Positions 46,705 to 58,912 are shown, numbered from the stretch's first letter. The stretch is DNA of 64,000 nucleotides from Adiantum capillus-veneris (GCA_014529385.2 CM043952.1:157773057-157837056), one strand, 5' to 3'. Notes: generated by a model from the sequence alone, not told the origin. Numbers and translations: made by a program.

Positions 46705-47356
46705 GACACTTCCTTTGTTACCTAATTACTACCACAATGGTTGTTCAACATATAAGTTCTTTGTTTATTTTTCTGATTCACAAGTTCTTTAATATAGCCC
46801 TTCAACTAGTATTGCAAAGCGGCACCAAGACAATAATTCTAATAAAAATTCACTCAAAAACTCATTCATTTAAAGTTCCAATGTTCTGGGGGTACAACAT
46901 TCCTTCCCTAGCAAGAGTTTACTCCTCCCGTTGTCGCCTAGTTTCCCATACAACTAGGTTGTCCACCGCTTAACCAACAGTTGTGGACTTCCACCACTTA
47001 ACCAACAATCGTGGATATCCACCGCTTAACCAGCAGTCTGGATTCAAAAGCCCTTAACCAGGAACTCTAGCTCCTGCGAATAACTTCGTGAGTTGCCCCC
47101 TATGATCAAGAGCAGGTTCGTACTAGATCAACATTGGAATTGAACCTGAGCTAGCAGAGCTAAATTTTCCCTAGCAACCAATCTTTCCTACTTCAGACAG
47201 TATATTCCGAAAGCATTCTTTCCTACTTGAACATAAAATACAATTAATTAAAATTCTGTGGTTTTCGTTGATTTCCAACATGCTGGGAAATGTTTTTCAT
47301 CCTACCTTATCGAATGCAATGTTGCTTTAACAAACTTGAATTAAAACTTGACCTAC

Positions 47357-47497
47357 CTCCACAATTTCCTCGTCATTGCTCCGTGAGATGGCCGGTACTT
47401 GGTCAACCATGGGACCTTTTCCCTTTCCATTAGTGTTGTTTGTCCCCGCCTCGCGGTCGTGGGAACCACCGAAACGAGTTCTCTTTATCGGGGCCAT
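47357..47497 (-). CDS. conserved 47-codon exon-like ORF inside L LTR (copy C)
   Basis: Starts MAPIKRTRFGGS, contains DREAGTNNTNGKGKGPM and ends at the same GAG|GTAGGT donor-like site after exactly 141 bases. Between copies B and C most differences change the amino acid, as expected for two LTRs drifting after one insertion. In element sense this is the 5' LTR, so its TATA at 48388 would drive it. Confidence 0.5.
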
Positions 47498-48302
47498 TTT
47501 ATACTCACTACTTAATTGACAACTTGGAAAAAAAGAGCTAACATTTGAGAGTAACGTACAACCATGATGACGGATTAGTTTCAATAAGCAAATCCCCTTG
47601 TACGAGAGGTTAGACTTACTTCCCAATATCACCATACTTGTTCTATGGGAATAGGCCTTAAGGTTAATTGCTTGACCTAGATAATTATGAAATTCAGATG
47701 TTTACTTAATCGATTCTATTAGAGATGAAATAGAGGTGCTTAATCACTTCTTAATGCAAGTAGAGATTTGCATATTTACTGTATGCATAGATGAGAGTAT
47801 TTATCCCTTCCTAATGATTAATGATGGATTAATTTCCCCTAATTAAATACTAATCTATGAGCAATTGATTCTAATTTAATTATTTACACATTATGGAGTA
47901 ATAGAATGCAATGGACCATTCCCACCTCAAAGCTCACTTGATTTTTAATCACAACGGTGACTAGTGGATGATTCCTTAAACATGCATTAAACTATGATTG
48001 AGAATGACTAATTTCTTTCATGATTACTAATTAGATTAAGATTTATGCAATAGATCATGGATACGGAGAATTAGAGAGTATCTAATGAGTATTTTGGCTA
48101 TGATTATGCATACTAGATGCGGAATTAAGAGGATATTAGAGAGGGAATTACAACAAGCATGAATTAAATCGAAAATTACAGAGGTTACGGCTGAATTCCT
48201 CTCGAAATTTTGATGCAAGGCCCTCCTTGAGACGAGAAACGGGTAGCACCTTCCTTCCTAGCTCCTCTTCCAAAGACTATGTTTGCCGGAAGCATCTCCT
48301 CA

Positions 48303-48353
<51 letters not shown>

Positions 48354-48516
48354 CATATATGTGTGCTTGTGTGTGTGTTAGCATGCTCTTATATAGGCTC
48401 ACAAGCTAAATAATTTGAATTTGCCTGCTATATGCATCTGGAGGAGTACTCACTTCATGCATGGCAGCTCTAGTTGCATACTTACCAAGTGTCCCAACCT
48501 GCTGAAGAGCTCACTT

Positions 48517-48684
<168 letters not shown>

Positions 48685-49183
48685 GGAAAGTATCCCACGA
48701 GACCTGTGAGTGTGTGAGGGCGCCCTCTTACTGGCAAACTCAGTCTGCAGTGGCCTGGAGCCAGTTCTCACACAGTCCCCGAGTCCCAGTGCCTCCCCGC
48801 ACAACTTTAGAAAAAATTAATTTTAACCTAAGACGGGCAATACGAATCAGAATTTAATGCCGGAACTTGCTATACTAAGCTCTAACTAAGGTAAATTAAC
48901 CTGGGTACCTGCCATATTTAGCAGCCCCCGACGTTCGAAAATGCATTTTTTTCAAATTTGGGGTACGGGTGTAGTTTTTCGAGAAGGTCAAAATTGACGC
49001 GTCAGGTGACCACAAACTTACTATTTTGGAAAATTATTTTAATTCACTTTTGGAAGCTTTATGAAATTCTAAACATCATGTCATCGACAGATTTTGGAAA
49101 ACTGCTAAAAATAGTAACTTTTTCCATTATGATTGTTTCATGGTACAATGGTGTTCTTTTGGCTCGGGGTCGGAGACCTTACA

Positions 49184-50069
49184 GACTGAAAATGAGTAGG
49201 CTAGAGTTATGCCAAAATGGTTGGTGCACACTTTTTGTGACAGTAAATTGGATGCACCTTTGTCTAGTTGTACTCGTTCAGGCTCTCGCCGTGCATCTTA
49301 TGCATTAGATTGTTATGATTTGGCTGTGTCGAGCTTACATGATGTTGAGAAGCCTCTGTCTTTTGATGAAGCACAAAATTCAGAAAATTTGATGGCTGTC
49401 ATGCAATCAGAATATGATGCACTTATAGAGAATGACACATGGATTTTATGTGATTTGCCTCCTGGCAAAAAGTCCATTGGTACGAAGTGGGTTTACAAGT
49501 TGAAACGGAAGCTGGATGGTGAGATCGATTGCCATAAGGCTCGACTTGTTGCAAAGGGTTATGCACAACAAAAAGGCATAGATTATGAAGAGACTTTTAC
49601 TCCCACTTGTTGTATGACTACTGTGCATTTTCTATGTGCATTGGCAGCTCATTTGGGTTGGGATGTACATCAATCAGACATTGTTACTGCTTTCTTGAAT
49701 GGTGACATATTTGAGGAAGTTTATGTAACGCAGCCTCGTGGTTTTTTCATAAAAGGACAAGAGGACAAAGTGTGCAGATGTAAGAAGGCTTTGTATGGGT
49801 TAAAGCAATCTCCTCGTGCTTGGTGTGAGAAAGCTGACACTCATTTGGTCAAACGAGGCTTTCCTAATAGGCGTGAGGGTGATGTACTTCTCATTGCAGT
49901 TCTTTATGTCGATGATTTGCTGATCACTAGACCAAATGAGAGACATATTGCTGAATTTAAGCCTGATTTGAATGCTACTTTCAAGATGAAAGATTTGGGT
50001 CTCTTGCATCATTACTTGGGTATACAGTTCAAGCAGTATGATGGTGGTATTGTGTTACGGCATAAACCG
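49184..50069 (+). pseudogene. Copia-2 reverse transcriptase, truncated
   Basis: Reads MPKWLVHTFCDSKLD, then NDTWILCDLPPGKKSIGTKW, RLVAKGYAQQKGIDYEETF, DIVTAFLNGDIFEEVYVTQP, KALYGLKQSPRAWCEKADTH and VLYVDDLLIT with an intact YVDD. A short segment before YVDD is missing (VKRGFPNRREGDVLL). It stops at GGIVLRHKP, where homology ends at 50069; RNase H is absent. The upstream end joins in register with 33390. Confidence 0.88.
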
Positions 50070-50547
50070 CATAGTGCGGTCCTGTGGTCCTGCGGAGGTC
50101 TGGACATTGCGGACTAGGAGTCATGCGGCTTTGGGACAGTTCTCATAGGATATCATGGGACAGGATGGGGTTTTTCATCGTTCCCGATCTACGCTGGAGC
50201 AATGGTTGTATATGGGGGGCATACCTGTCTTTGGGGATATCTCTAATATTCATGTGATCAATATATCTTCTCTCTTGTACTCTGTGTTCGGTTGCATATT
50301 AATGAAGAAGATGGTGTTCAGTTTCTATAACTTGTCTTCTGTTCTGCCTTTCTGTGTTCTGATGTTCATATAATGTAAGTCAGTTTGAGGGTAATCATTC
50401 CCGTAATGCTTATTGCTCCTCTGCGGGCAATAGCCATTACATCTAGCGACCACGATGTGCGATGGGCGACCTACGGTGAACATGCATGCGCACTAGGTCG
50501 CAGGGTCCTCCTTACCTTGTGGTTACAATTGTGGGGAGACGTTAGAG
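50070..50547. other. unassigned segment between Copia-2 and Gypsy-2
   Basis: No domain recognised. Probably the LTR or leader of Gypsy-2, which starts just downstream, but no PBS or second LTR was found. Confidence 0.35.
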
Positions 50548-52180
50548 GAGAGGCGGTTCGGATGAATTTGTTTTTTCTACACCGCAGTCTGAGGAACATG
50601 TATCTCCATCACCAAGTCTGGTGCGTGGTAGGCGTATTCGGCGTGCGCGGCGTACTCCACGTAGTTAGTCATGTCCTCTTGTCGTGCGTTCACCCTCACC
50701 CACCCATGTTGCTCCACCACCGTCTCCGGTAAGTAGTCTTGGGGTTTCACCGCCATTGTCCCCAACTCCTAGTGCTCGTCAGCTTTTTCCGGGAGGGGGT
50801 ACAGTTGGGCAAGGGACGATCGCACAGCCTCAGATTAAGCATAGTTGTTTTTGAGGCCTTTCAAAGGAAGACCCTGATGCACATTTGCAAAAATTTAATA
50901 AAGTGTATAGATTGAATTATCCTTGGGTGGTGATTCCTCTTCATCAACAATCAGTGTTTGAATCTACACTTTCAAGGAAAGCTGCCAAATGGTTGTCAAA
51001 ATACCCTCATGATCACTTTCAAACGTATGACGAAGGGTCCAGAGCGTTCTTGAGATGGTTCAGAACGGAAAAGATGGTCCCTCAACATTTGGAAAAGATT
51101 TGTATGCTGCATCAAAAGTCGATGTCAGTGGAGGATTATGATGCAAAATTCCAGATGCTTTTGCAGCAGGCACCTCAGGCACAAAGGCCAGCAACCGAGG
51201 TGTTGAATGATTATTTTCTGTGAGGACTCAATAAGGATCTCAGAACTGCTATGGAAACCGTGGATAAGGTAACTACTCCACTGGATAATGTAATTGCAAG
51301 GGCTGTTGTAGCAGGGGAAGCTTTGGAGGATACGAAATCCCCAAAGAAATCAAAGAAAAAAGAGCGGAAGAATCTCATCGTAAGTCTCAGGGAAGTGGCA
51401 GTGATAGTTTGGAGTCGGAGACTGCAGACTCAGATTCCTCAGACTAAGGCAGCAGCGATTCGGGGAAAGAATCGGAGGAGGCACCTCGGAGAAAATCCCA
51501 GCATCAAGGGAAATCTGCCGGAGGGATTGACCAGTAGTACTAGGAAGATTTCACCTGCGTGCACCAAAAATTCCATTTTACCCCCTATATACGGTACCCT
51601 CCTTTGTAAAAATTAACCTTTTTGGCCTCATAAACCCTCCCTATTGTACACTCACGTGACACCATACAGTAATCCTTAGTGAAGACCCCGGGGAAAGGTG
51701 TTCCATCCGGATCGTTAGAATCTATTGTGGTGGTTAAAAGTCTGAAGGAGCTATGGTATACTCAATGCCAAAATCCGGGACATGCCGCTCAAGAGTGTGC
51801 AATGAATCAAAAATGGCGTGCGATCTGCAAGGCCAATACTCATAATACAGTGGAATGCTATTTTAATGGTCGGGGTCGTAGGAGTCGGGGCACCCACCAC
51901 AGTCAGGGCAGGGACAAGAGCCTGCAGGGGGACGGGGTCAAGGAGGGGGTCGCGGTGGCGAAAGAGGTGGCCGAGATCTTGATCGAACTAAGACATGCTT
52001 TTTCTGTTTGGGGGATGGGCATTGGCGGTCCAAGTGTTCAAAGGCTATGGAATACGATCGGAAGAAGCAGGAACGTGTTGCGGGAAAGCAGCCTAGTGTG
52101 GCTATGGTTCAGATTGAAGGGTTGGAGGAGTCAGATCCGGTGGTTTCACTAAGTACGCGTTTTGGAAAAAATGTGGTTCC
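50548..52180 (+). pseudogene. Gypsy-2 gag with three zinc knuckles
   Basis: An Arg- and Pro/Ser-rich N-terminus (RRIRRARRTPRS, SPPLSPTPSARQLFPGGG) leads into the retrotransposon gag domain FNKVYRLNYPWVV to RPATEVLNDYFL (50885-51221). After a stop comes GLNKDLRTAME and a Lys/Ser-rich linker. Then three knuckle-like motifs: YTQCQNPGHAAQEC (first Cys lost), ICKANTHNTVEC (first Cys lost) and CFFCLGDGHWRSKC (intact, about 51995-52036). Near 51550-51680 an AT-rich stretch unrelated to gag interrupts it. Several stops and shifts. Confidence 0.75.
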
Positions 52181-53140
52181 AACAGCCGATGTTAAGCTTT
52201 CAGATTGGGCGACTCAAGAAGATGTACAAAAAAAGACTATGATGTGGATGCCACAGTCAACACCACCATTGCAATCATTAGGACCATCGACTGTTGGTCT
52301 GGAAACAAACGAAGGGAAAGACAGAAACAAGGTTGATACTAGGGAAGGAGATAATTGGAATTTAGTTTGGAAAGAGGTCTTCAATTTGCCAATACAAGTA
52401 CCTTTGGGTTCATTACTAAAATTGGTTCCGAATTTTCATAATACCTTGCTAAGTCAGAAGTCCAAGGAAATGATGCAAGTTGACATTGCAATAGCTGAGG
52501 GTGAGGGAGACAAGTCAGTCCCGTTTGTCGGCAAATTAGGATCACGGATACTCGCATCCCAGAGCTTTCAGTCATATATCATAATACATACATCGACAAA
52601 ATACTATTAGATGAAGGTGCGGGAGTAAATATTACTACTCAAGCAGCTTGTGAGCGTTTTGGACTCAGTGATTGGGAAACTGCACCCTTTGTAGTCCGCA
52701 TGGCAGATCAAAGACGAGTGCAGCTAGTAGGATTACTCTCGAGCATTGTCCTGGATGTAGCTGGCTTATCTTTTGCTGTTTCTTTAGTAGTCTTGAATAT
52801 TCAGGATCACAATCAGGATTATCACATTATTTTGGGGAGAACATGGTTACGACAAGCCAGGGTAAAGCATAATTGGGAGGCAAATATGCTTACAGTTAAA
52901 AAGGCTCGTAGGAAAGTTCGGGTGATGCTGGGAACATGCAGGCAACCAGTTCAGGAAGCATGGCCTGTGATAGCAGAGACAATAAATATGGTGGAAGGAT
53001 TAGAAGAGGATGAAGAGGAGAAATTTTTGAAGGCTAACCCGGATTTAGTTTCTTTATATCTTGCAGACATTTCTATGATTTCGGAGGGAAAATCTTCAGG
53101 GTCTTCAAGAATTTCACCAGAAATAGGGGTGTAACAAAAA
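52181..53140 (+). pseudogene. Gypsy-2 protease region
   Basis: After a low-complexity linker the retropepsin reads LLDEGAGVNITTQAACERFG, then a flap VVRMADQRRVQLVG and HIILGRTWLRQARV. The catalytic loop is D-E-G-A where this group usually has D-G-G-[A/S], so the Asp is kept but the loop is altered. A shift near 52600 separates the linker from the protease frame. An acidic spacer ends at 53134. Confidence 0.75.
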
Positions 53141-53512
53141 GCTTTGCCTAGTCCCAAATCATTGGAGGACATTATTAAGCAAGAATGTGCGTTTGAAGCA
53201 CAAATGGGAAAAGTTACAAGTGTCAAGGAAGATGAATTGGAGAAGGTCTTTCTAGGAGAGCAAGTGGAGTCTCAGCCCATTTATATTAATAAGCAGTTTG
53301 AGGCAAGTTTTCGAGGAGACTTGATTAATTTATTGCAAAATTTAAGGATGGTTTTGCATGGGAATATGAAAATATGCAAGGATTGGATCCAAAGTTTTAT
53401 CAGCATACCATTAATCTGAAACCAGATGCTATGCTAGTGAAGCAGCATTCATATAGGATGAATCCGAATGTGGCAAAGCAAGTTAGGGTGGAAATTGATC
53501 GTCTCTTGGAGG
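53141..53512 (+). pseudogene. Gypsy-2 reverse transcriptase N-terminus, truncated
   Basis: Reads LDPKFYQHTINLKPDA, VKQHSYRMNPNVAKQVRVEI and DRLLEV, the region just before RT motif 1. Homology ends at about 53512 in mid-domain, before any catalytic Asp. The next 100 bases (53513-53612) are unassigned and continue at 57326 beyond the small copia element. Confidence 0.8.
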
Positions 53513-53883
53513 TGGTGACGGACGCAAAGCGGACCTTGAACCCCGATGGCCTCTAGAACAACAGGGGCCAAATGGCGCGCCTCGAGCCTGCCACGGTAAA
53601 GTGAACAGGGGGTGAAGGGGATCGGGGAGCACCACAGACGGAGAGTGAGAGAGAGAAGGAGACACACGACACACACAGATATGGGTGGGGAGACTCAAAG
53701 AGTGAGCAGCCCCCTATACACTTATGCTATGTATAAGGTATACAAGTCAGTGGGTGCCCAGACTCTAGGCGGCGGGGCAAGGCACAAGCGCCTATACCCC
53801 AACAACCTCCCACTTAAAGGCGAATGTGCCTTTAAGCAAGGGAACCTAGTCTAAAGACTACAAAAGGCGAGAGAAAACCGCTC

Positions 53884-54357
53884 TCAACCGATGCCCACTG
53901 ACTGGCTGTGATCGTGTGCATATGGTTGTCCTGCTCCCGTGTCAGTCCATACACCACCAGACGTACCGCACACGTACTGCAAGTATGTACGCAATACCTG
54001 CATATCTCCCTCGTGAACTATGCCATCATCAGTCAACAAACGACTGACAATCCCAACTGCAATTGCTCCCACTGCAGCTGCGATATCCGGTCTCAAGATC
54101 AACATCTCATACATGAGACCATCGAATGCCGATGCAATGCTAGCGGGCCCTCCTAGCTCTACGGAGCATGCATCAACATATATATCCCTAGCAATAGGCA
54201 TCTCTGACTCACAAGGCGTGTCAGCTACATTCATCTCCTGACTGTCTACAAAAGACGCATCAACCTGTCGTGCAACCTCATAGCAAACCAGCTGCTCTAG
54301 GTGTCTGCTAGAAGACATATCCTGCACAACTATATCCCCATGCTCACTGTCGAGCAT
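53884..54357 (-). pseudogene. Copia-3 RT C-terminal scrap
   Basis: 158 codons with FDGLMYEMLILRPDIAAAVG and VGIVSRLLTDDG, LQYVCGTSGG, matching the copia RT-RNase H connection (GSLMYAM-x-x-RPDIA-x-AVG-x-VSRFM). Everything from integrase to the YVDD box is missing. It follows the gag-protease ORF after about 50 bases. Its N-terminal part (VVQDMSSSRHLEQLV) resembles the acidic repeats at the end of that ORF. Confidence 0.65.
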
Positions 54358-54411
54358 AGAAAGGAATGACTACATAATACCTGACATCTCAGCCTCCTCT
54401 GCAATCATCCA

Positions 54412-55629
54412 CTACAAACATGACCACTCAATCTGCTGTGACTCACTAGAGCTCTCATGCTCTAACTCCATATGCATAGACTCTTGCACAACGTCCTCCT
54501 GTCGTGACTCACTAGAGCAAGACCGCTCTACCTGTCTATCCTGCATAGAAGTATCTCGCACAACTGACTCTCTCCTTGGCTCAGTCACTAGCAAAGCATG
54601 CATGTCTGACTCTGTCACCTCTCTGTGTGACTGCTCAAGTCGTGCCCCAACTGTGTGCACAACGAGCTCACTACTCTGCACTCCATGCAAAGCATCCTGC
54701 AACCCACAAGCAAAAGAGACTCGCTTGCTCTCTCGCTCTCTACCTGGTTGCGTGATCACAGAGACAGCACCGTCTCTCGCATGATTCACATGAAATGGGT
54801 AACCTGTACCACTCCTGGCACCTCTCGCAATCACTAGCGAACCCAAATGCATCACAAAATCTCGCTCTCGTAGCGAAATCTGACATCCACAATCTCTAAG
54901 CTGACCAATCGAGATCAAACTCACTGTCAAATCCGGTACATAGCGCACATGTCGTAACAAGTAAGATGCACCACTCGGTAATGACAGTCTCACATCTCCT
55001 GCACCTGCTATCACATGCACCGATCCATCGGTCAAACGTACACTGCCAAGCATCCCGCTAGAATAGCTACAAAACCATTCACGATGTGACGTGACATGAA
55101 ACATAGCATCTGCGTCTAGCAACCACTGCGAAGGGAGTGCACTATCCAGATGTATAGCATCTCGTGCATAGCTCGAGGTAAAAGTGACATCCCCAGCAAC
55201 TGAGTCCATGGAATCACTACATACATCTCTGAGACTGCCATGTCTCCTACGATGTCGCATACGACGAAAACAGCGCCGTGTAACGTGTCCAGAATGACCA
55301 CAATACCAACATGTTACCTGTCGGCGTGCTCGTGAATGTACATGTCTCACACGAGTCCGTGATGACTCAGATCTATCATACATATCATGTAATCTGCGCC
55401 AAAGTGCTCTCGAAGTAGCCTCATACATAACAAGAGCATATACAGATTCCACAAGGTGCAAAGAGAGCATAGATAGTGCCATCTCCTCTAGCTCCTGCCA
55501 CTGATCGTCAGACATGTTTGAAGGTCTATCTGCATCACCACTCAATGGTCGATGCAACCCTCGCTTTGTCAATGCATCAAGCATACACTCTCTCCATGCC
55601 GCAAAGTCTGACCCATCAAACACGCGCAT
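54412..55629 (-). CDS. Copia-3 gag-protease ORF, 405 codons, catalytic loop changed
   Basis: Gag begins MRVFDGSDFAAWRECM with WQELEEMALSMLSLHLV and LWRRLHDMYDR. An intact zinc knuckle CWYCGHSGHVTRRC lies at about residues 107-120. The protease reads WLLDADAMFHVTSHREWF where active copies have D-S-G-A, so the glycine and serine of the catalytic loop are lost though the first Asp remains. LRHVRYVPDLTVSLISIGQL follows, then a cut-short GAG-pre-integrase (GTGYPFHVNHARDG). The last 130 residues are Glu/Ser/Gln-rich imperfect repeats. Gag is shorter than usual, with an internal deletion between MYDR and the knuckle. Confidence 0.78.
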   Translation of the reverse strand: MRVFDGSDFAAWRECMLDALTKRGLHRPLSGDADRPSNMSDDQWQELEEMALSMLSLHLVESVYALVMYEATSRALWRRLHDMYDRSESSRTRVRHVHSRARRQVTCWYCGHSGHVTRRCFRRMRHRRRHGSLRDVCSDSMDSVAGDVTFTSSYARDAIHLDSALPSQWLLDADAMFHVTSHREWFCSYSSGMLGSVRLTDGSVHVIAGAGDVRLSLPSGASYLLRHVRYVPDLTVSLISIGQLRDCGCQISLRERDFVMHLGSLVIARGARSGTGYPFHVNHARDGAVSVITQPGRERESKRVSFACGLQDALHGVQSSELVVHTVGARLEQSHREVTESDMHALLVTEPRRESVVRDTSMQDRQVERSCSSESRQEDVVQESMHMELEHESSSESQQIEWSCL

Positions 55630-57114
55630 CTATGAGAGGTCACAATCTGATCGATCACCTGTCTCTGCCATCAGCACAAGTAGCAAGCTAGATAGCAAAA
55701 CCACCTCACCAACAACACCTGAAAACTGTCTACCAATATGGCCAGAAACACAATGTAAAACCTGTGAGACACACTCCAAAATAGAGCTCCCACAATGTCA
55801 ATACAAGTCAGCCCTAAACTGGCTCGAATCGCATCAACAAAAGTCTGCAAATATGGCTCAAAACCTGATGCAAAGTTTCACCAATAATTGTGCAAAACCT
55901 TGCACAAAATCACAAGTCAATATGACTCAATCGCGCATAAATATCTGACAAAATTTTGGCAGAGTCTCCTTTGTAACTGGAGCAAAATCTCAACAGTAAA
56001 CCTCAAAGAGACAATAATATATGCCACAATGGCCAATCCGGGAATAAACTCGACCGGAATCACCTCACAAAGTCATACATATGAGCATACCCGCTCTTGC
56101 TGGACTACCACTCAACGGCACCTCAAATGACATACATGTGAGTGATGATTGCTGCCAAAATACCTTTCAATCGATGAGCAAATGTCTGCCAGATAACTAT
56201 AGAAACATTTCGCAAAACCTTGCAAGATCTCTCGCTATGCGCAATACGAAATACGGCACACAAGGGCATACACAAGTGACTCCAAACTCCAACCAAATGA
56301 TGACTGAAAATCACCTGTCAAAGTGGGAGTAAACTCAACCACTAAACTGTCAAAGAGCAACCTACGGATACGTAGAAGCTATGGCGAGAACCTGGATAAA
56401 ATCCAACAGATTTCTTCTATAAATTGAGCCAAATCTCAAATAATATCAGCCACAAACAAATACACAAATCCACATATGGCATACATAAACCGCCAAGACC
56501 ATGGCAACATAGCTCACTCTCGCATGAGTGGCTCTCTGGACAAATGCATATCCAAAAACCTGTGTACACCTATGAATTTGCTGGTTGCTGCAAAAAATAC
56601 TCCGTGTGTGTGAGATATACCAAAAACAGTGTATATCACCATCACGTCCGGAGTGTGCCAAAACCCTGACCTAGACTCCTGGATCATGTAGATCTGACTC
56701 TGTATGACGGAGCTACACAAAAAACTGCGTTTTAGAGCCTGAAAATGGCAAAAAAGAGTTGCACACAGTCTTGAACCTGCTCCTGCTCCACTATGCGTGA
56801 TGCAATGTCCTCTCAATGCAAGCTCCAACGCAAGAGCTCTGCCACAACATCATCCAAGCACTCGAATGTCAAGCTCTCCTCCGCCGAGCACTTCTCTAAT
56901 GAGCTCCACTGAGCTCAAAAGCTCCTCTCACCAAGGAAGCCGCAACCGCCTCCTCAACCAAGCTTGACCACACCAAGCTCCTAAGCTCCAAAGACAATGC
57001 TCCTCAAGCTAAAATCGCTCTTCGTGAAACTCCGCGATCGAACTCCACCGTCGAGAGCGAGCGAGCTATCGCCTCGAAGCTCTCAAAGCCGTCGTGCTCT
57101 CCGCGGTCACCATA
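55630..57114 (-). other. Copia-3 leader
   Basis: About 1.5 kb between the PBS and gag with no recognised domain. Rich in CAAAAT/CACAA phrases and stop codons in every frame of the sense strand. Confidence 0.6.
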
Positions 57115-57126
57115 GCTCTGATACCA
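57115..57126 (-). other. primer-binding site of Copia-3
   Basis: TGGTATCAGAGC on the minus strand, two bases inside the right LTR; perfect initiator-Met complement. Confidence 0.9.
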
Positions 57127-57389
57127 ATTGAAGGGGATCGGGGAGCACCACAGATGGAGAGTGAGAGAGAGAAGGAGACACATGACACACACAGATATGG
57201 GTGGGGAGACTCATAGAGTGAGCATCCCCCTATACACTTATGCTATGTATAAGGTATACAAGTCAGTGGGCGCCCAGACTCTGCGCCGCCGGGCAAGGCA
57301 CAAGCGCCTATACCCCAACAGGGGGCACCACCTAGCTTTGAGCGGCTAGGACGCAAACCACGATGACATGAACACCGCAAACTTACACA

Positions 57390-57392
<3 letters not shown>

Positions 57393-57473
<81 letters not shown>
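57393..57473. repeat. (AG)n microsatellite
   Basis: Pure AG run of about 80 bases. Confidence 0.95.
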
Positions 57474-57475
<2 letters not shown>

Positions 57476-58404
57476 AAGAAATTTGCAAATGATGAAAACC
57501 CTCGGGGGTGTGAGGGTGAATTATTTCTGCAATATTTACAAAATGGCACGCCGTGGTGGTAGAGAGGTAGGGAGAGGAGGTGGTGCAACCTACTTGGTGC
57601 GTTCTCTAAGACAATTCAATGATTGTGAATACTTACTACCAAGAGCGTGCATACGTGTGTGCATCGACCATTGGAGTCGAGAGATAGATGTGGTTCCCTT
57701 CACATGGTGCAATTCCCAAGGCAAACCCAACACACAAGCCCCCTCCCAGTGATGTTGATAGTGTCAATCCTTACCACTACACTCTACCAAATGCTTGGCT
57801 CCTCATGAATTGCCCCCCCCCCCCCTGATAGTGACCTCTCAGTGCCAATTTATAGGTGTTGGCTGCTTGGATTATGGTAATCCCAGTGTGGTTAGGGTAA
57901 GCTTAATCGGGGAGACAAATCAAGTGGTGGGCCCGGTGTGGTTGACCCTTGCTTTGTTTTGGGAGGTTATTAAAAGATGGGAATCTCTAGGTGGGCCTTT
58001 GTGACCATCACCTAGAGAGAGGATATTTACAAAAAATGGAAATTTACAATGGCTCGGGTGAAAACTGAAGATAATGATGAAAATAACCTATAAATTACTG
58101 GAATGGCGTCGTGGTTGCGTGTTGCCGGCGAATGGTGTGCTGCCGGTGAATCGATGTCGAGCGTACTTCTTTTCGGAGTCGGCCGGGGCATGCCTTCAGT
58201 GCATTTTCTCTTTTTGTTGTTGGCGGCGCGTGCTTTGGATCCTTCTTCTTTATTCGTTGATGTCGTAGTCGTTTTTCCTTTGTATTTGTGGTGCGGTGCG
58301 TATATGCGTGTGTGTGTATGTATTCGTGCATGAGGGCGGGTGTGTGTGTATGTATATGTATGTGGGTGCACGAAAACATGCGTGGGAAGGGGCTTTATAT
58401 ATAT

Positions 58405-58451
<47 letters not shown>

Positions 58452-58850
58452 ATATTTGTTTTTTTTTTCGTTGATGGATGACGACCGGCTGCCTGCCAAA
58501 TTACGCAGGGCGATGGGGGAGAAGATGGGGTAGAGAGAGAGTGTGAGTGTGTGTGCGGTGTGTGTGTGTGTGTGTGTGTGTGGGTGTGTGTGTGTGTAGG
58601 TATGGTGTGTGTGTGTATATGGATGACGGTCTGCTATGGTGCGTGAGCGCCCGAGTGGGAGAGAGAGGGTGGTCTTGTTGTGGGCTCGTGGTGGACAACA
58701 CCAAGGGGGGGGAATAAGCTTAGGGGGGGGGGGGGGGGGGGGGTAATGAGAGTGGGAGGGGGGGGGGGGGGGGGGGAATAAGTTTTTTTTCTTTGATTTT
58801 CAAAAGTCAGCTATCATTAGCCCTCTCCCTTTGGCCAGAGGCATTCATGC
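57474..58850. other. low-complexity region, no gene seen
   Basis: Contains a C13 run (57813-57825), an AT run (58396-58455), alternating GT (58541-58613), and two G runs of about 21 and 19 bases (58723-58743 and 58758-58776). Short open frames here have no recognisable domain. The Gypsy-3 integrase begins just to the right; its 3' LTR was not found, so this DNA probably replaced or eroded it. Confidence 0.7.
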
Positions 58851-58912
58851 TTCTAGCCCTTCTTCTGCTTCTTCAGATGTAGAGTTAGAGGGTTCTCCCT
58901 CTTCTGGAATGT

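Larger units (their letters stand above)
53613..57320 (-). mobile_element. small non-autonomous copia with 192-bp LTRs (Copia-3)
   Basis: LTRs 53613-53804 and 57129-57320 begin TGAAGGGGATCGG and end ACCCCAACA, about 95% alike by eye. Flanks GGGGG (53608-53612 and 57321-57325) form a perfect target duplication. PBS at 57115-57126 reads TGGTATCAGAGC on the minus strand, a perfect initiator-Met match. The PPT AAGTGGGAGGT abuts the left LTR. The interior is a long leader, a gag-protease ORF and a short scrap of RT. Integrase and the RT catalytic core are absent, so it cannot move alone. Confidence 0.92.

Noticed and set aside
50385-50732. 115-codon plus-strand frame
   Set aside because: It overlaps the Arg/Pro-rich start of Gypsy-2 gag in another frame and has no domain of its own.
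53513-57392. One host gene around the 53.5-57.4 kb element
   Set aside because: The sequences flanking Copia-3 (53513-53612 and 57326-57392) join to a short stretch with no domain and no open frame.
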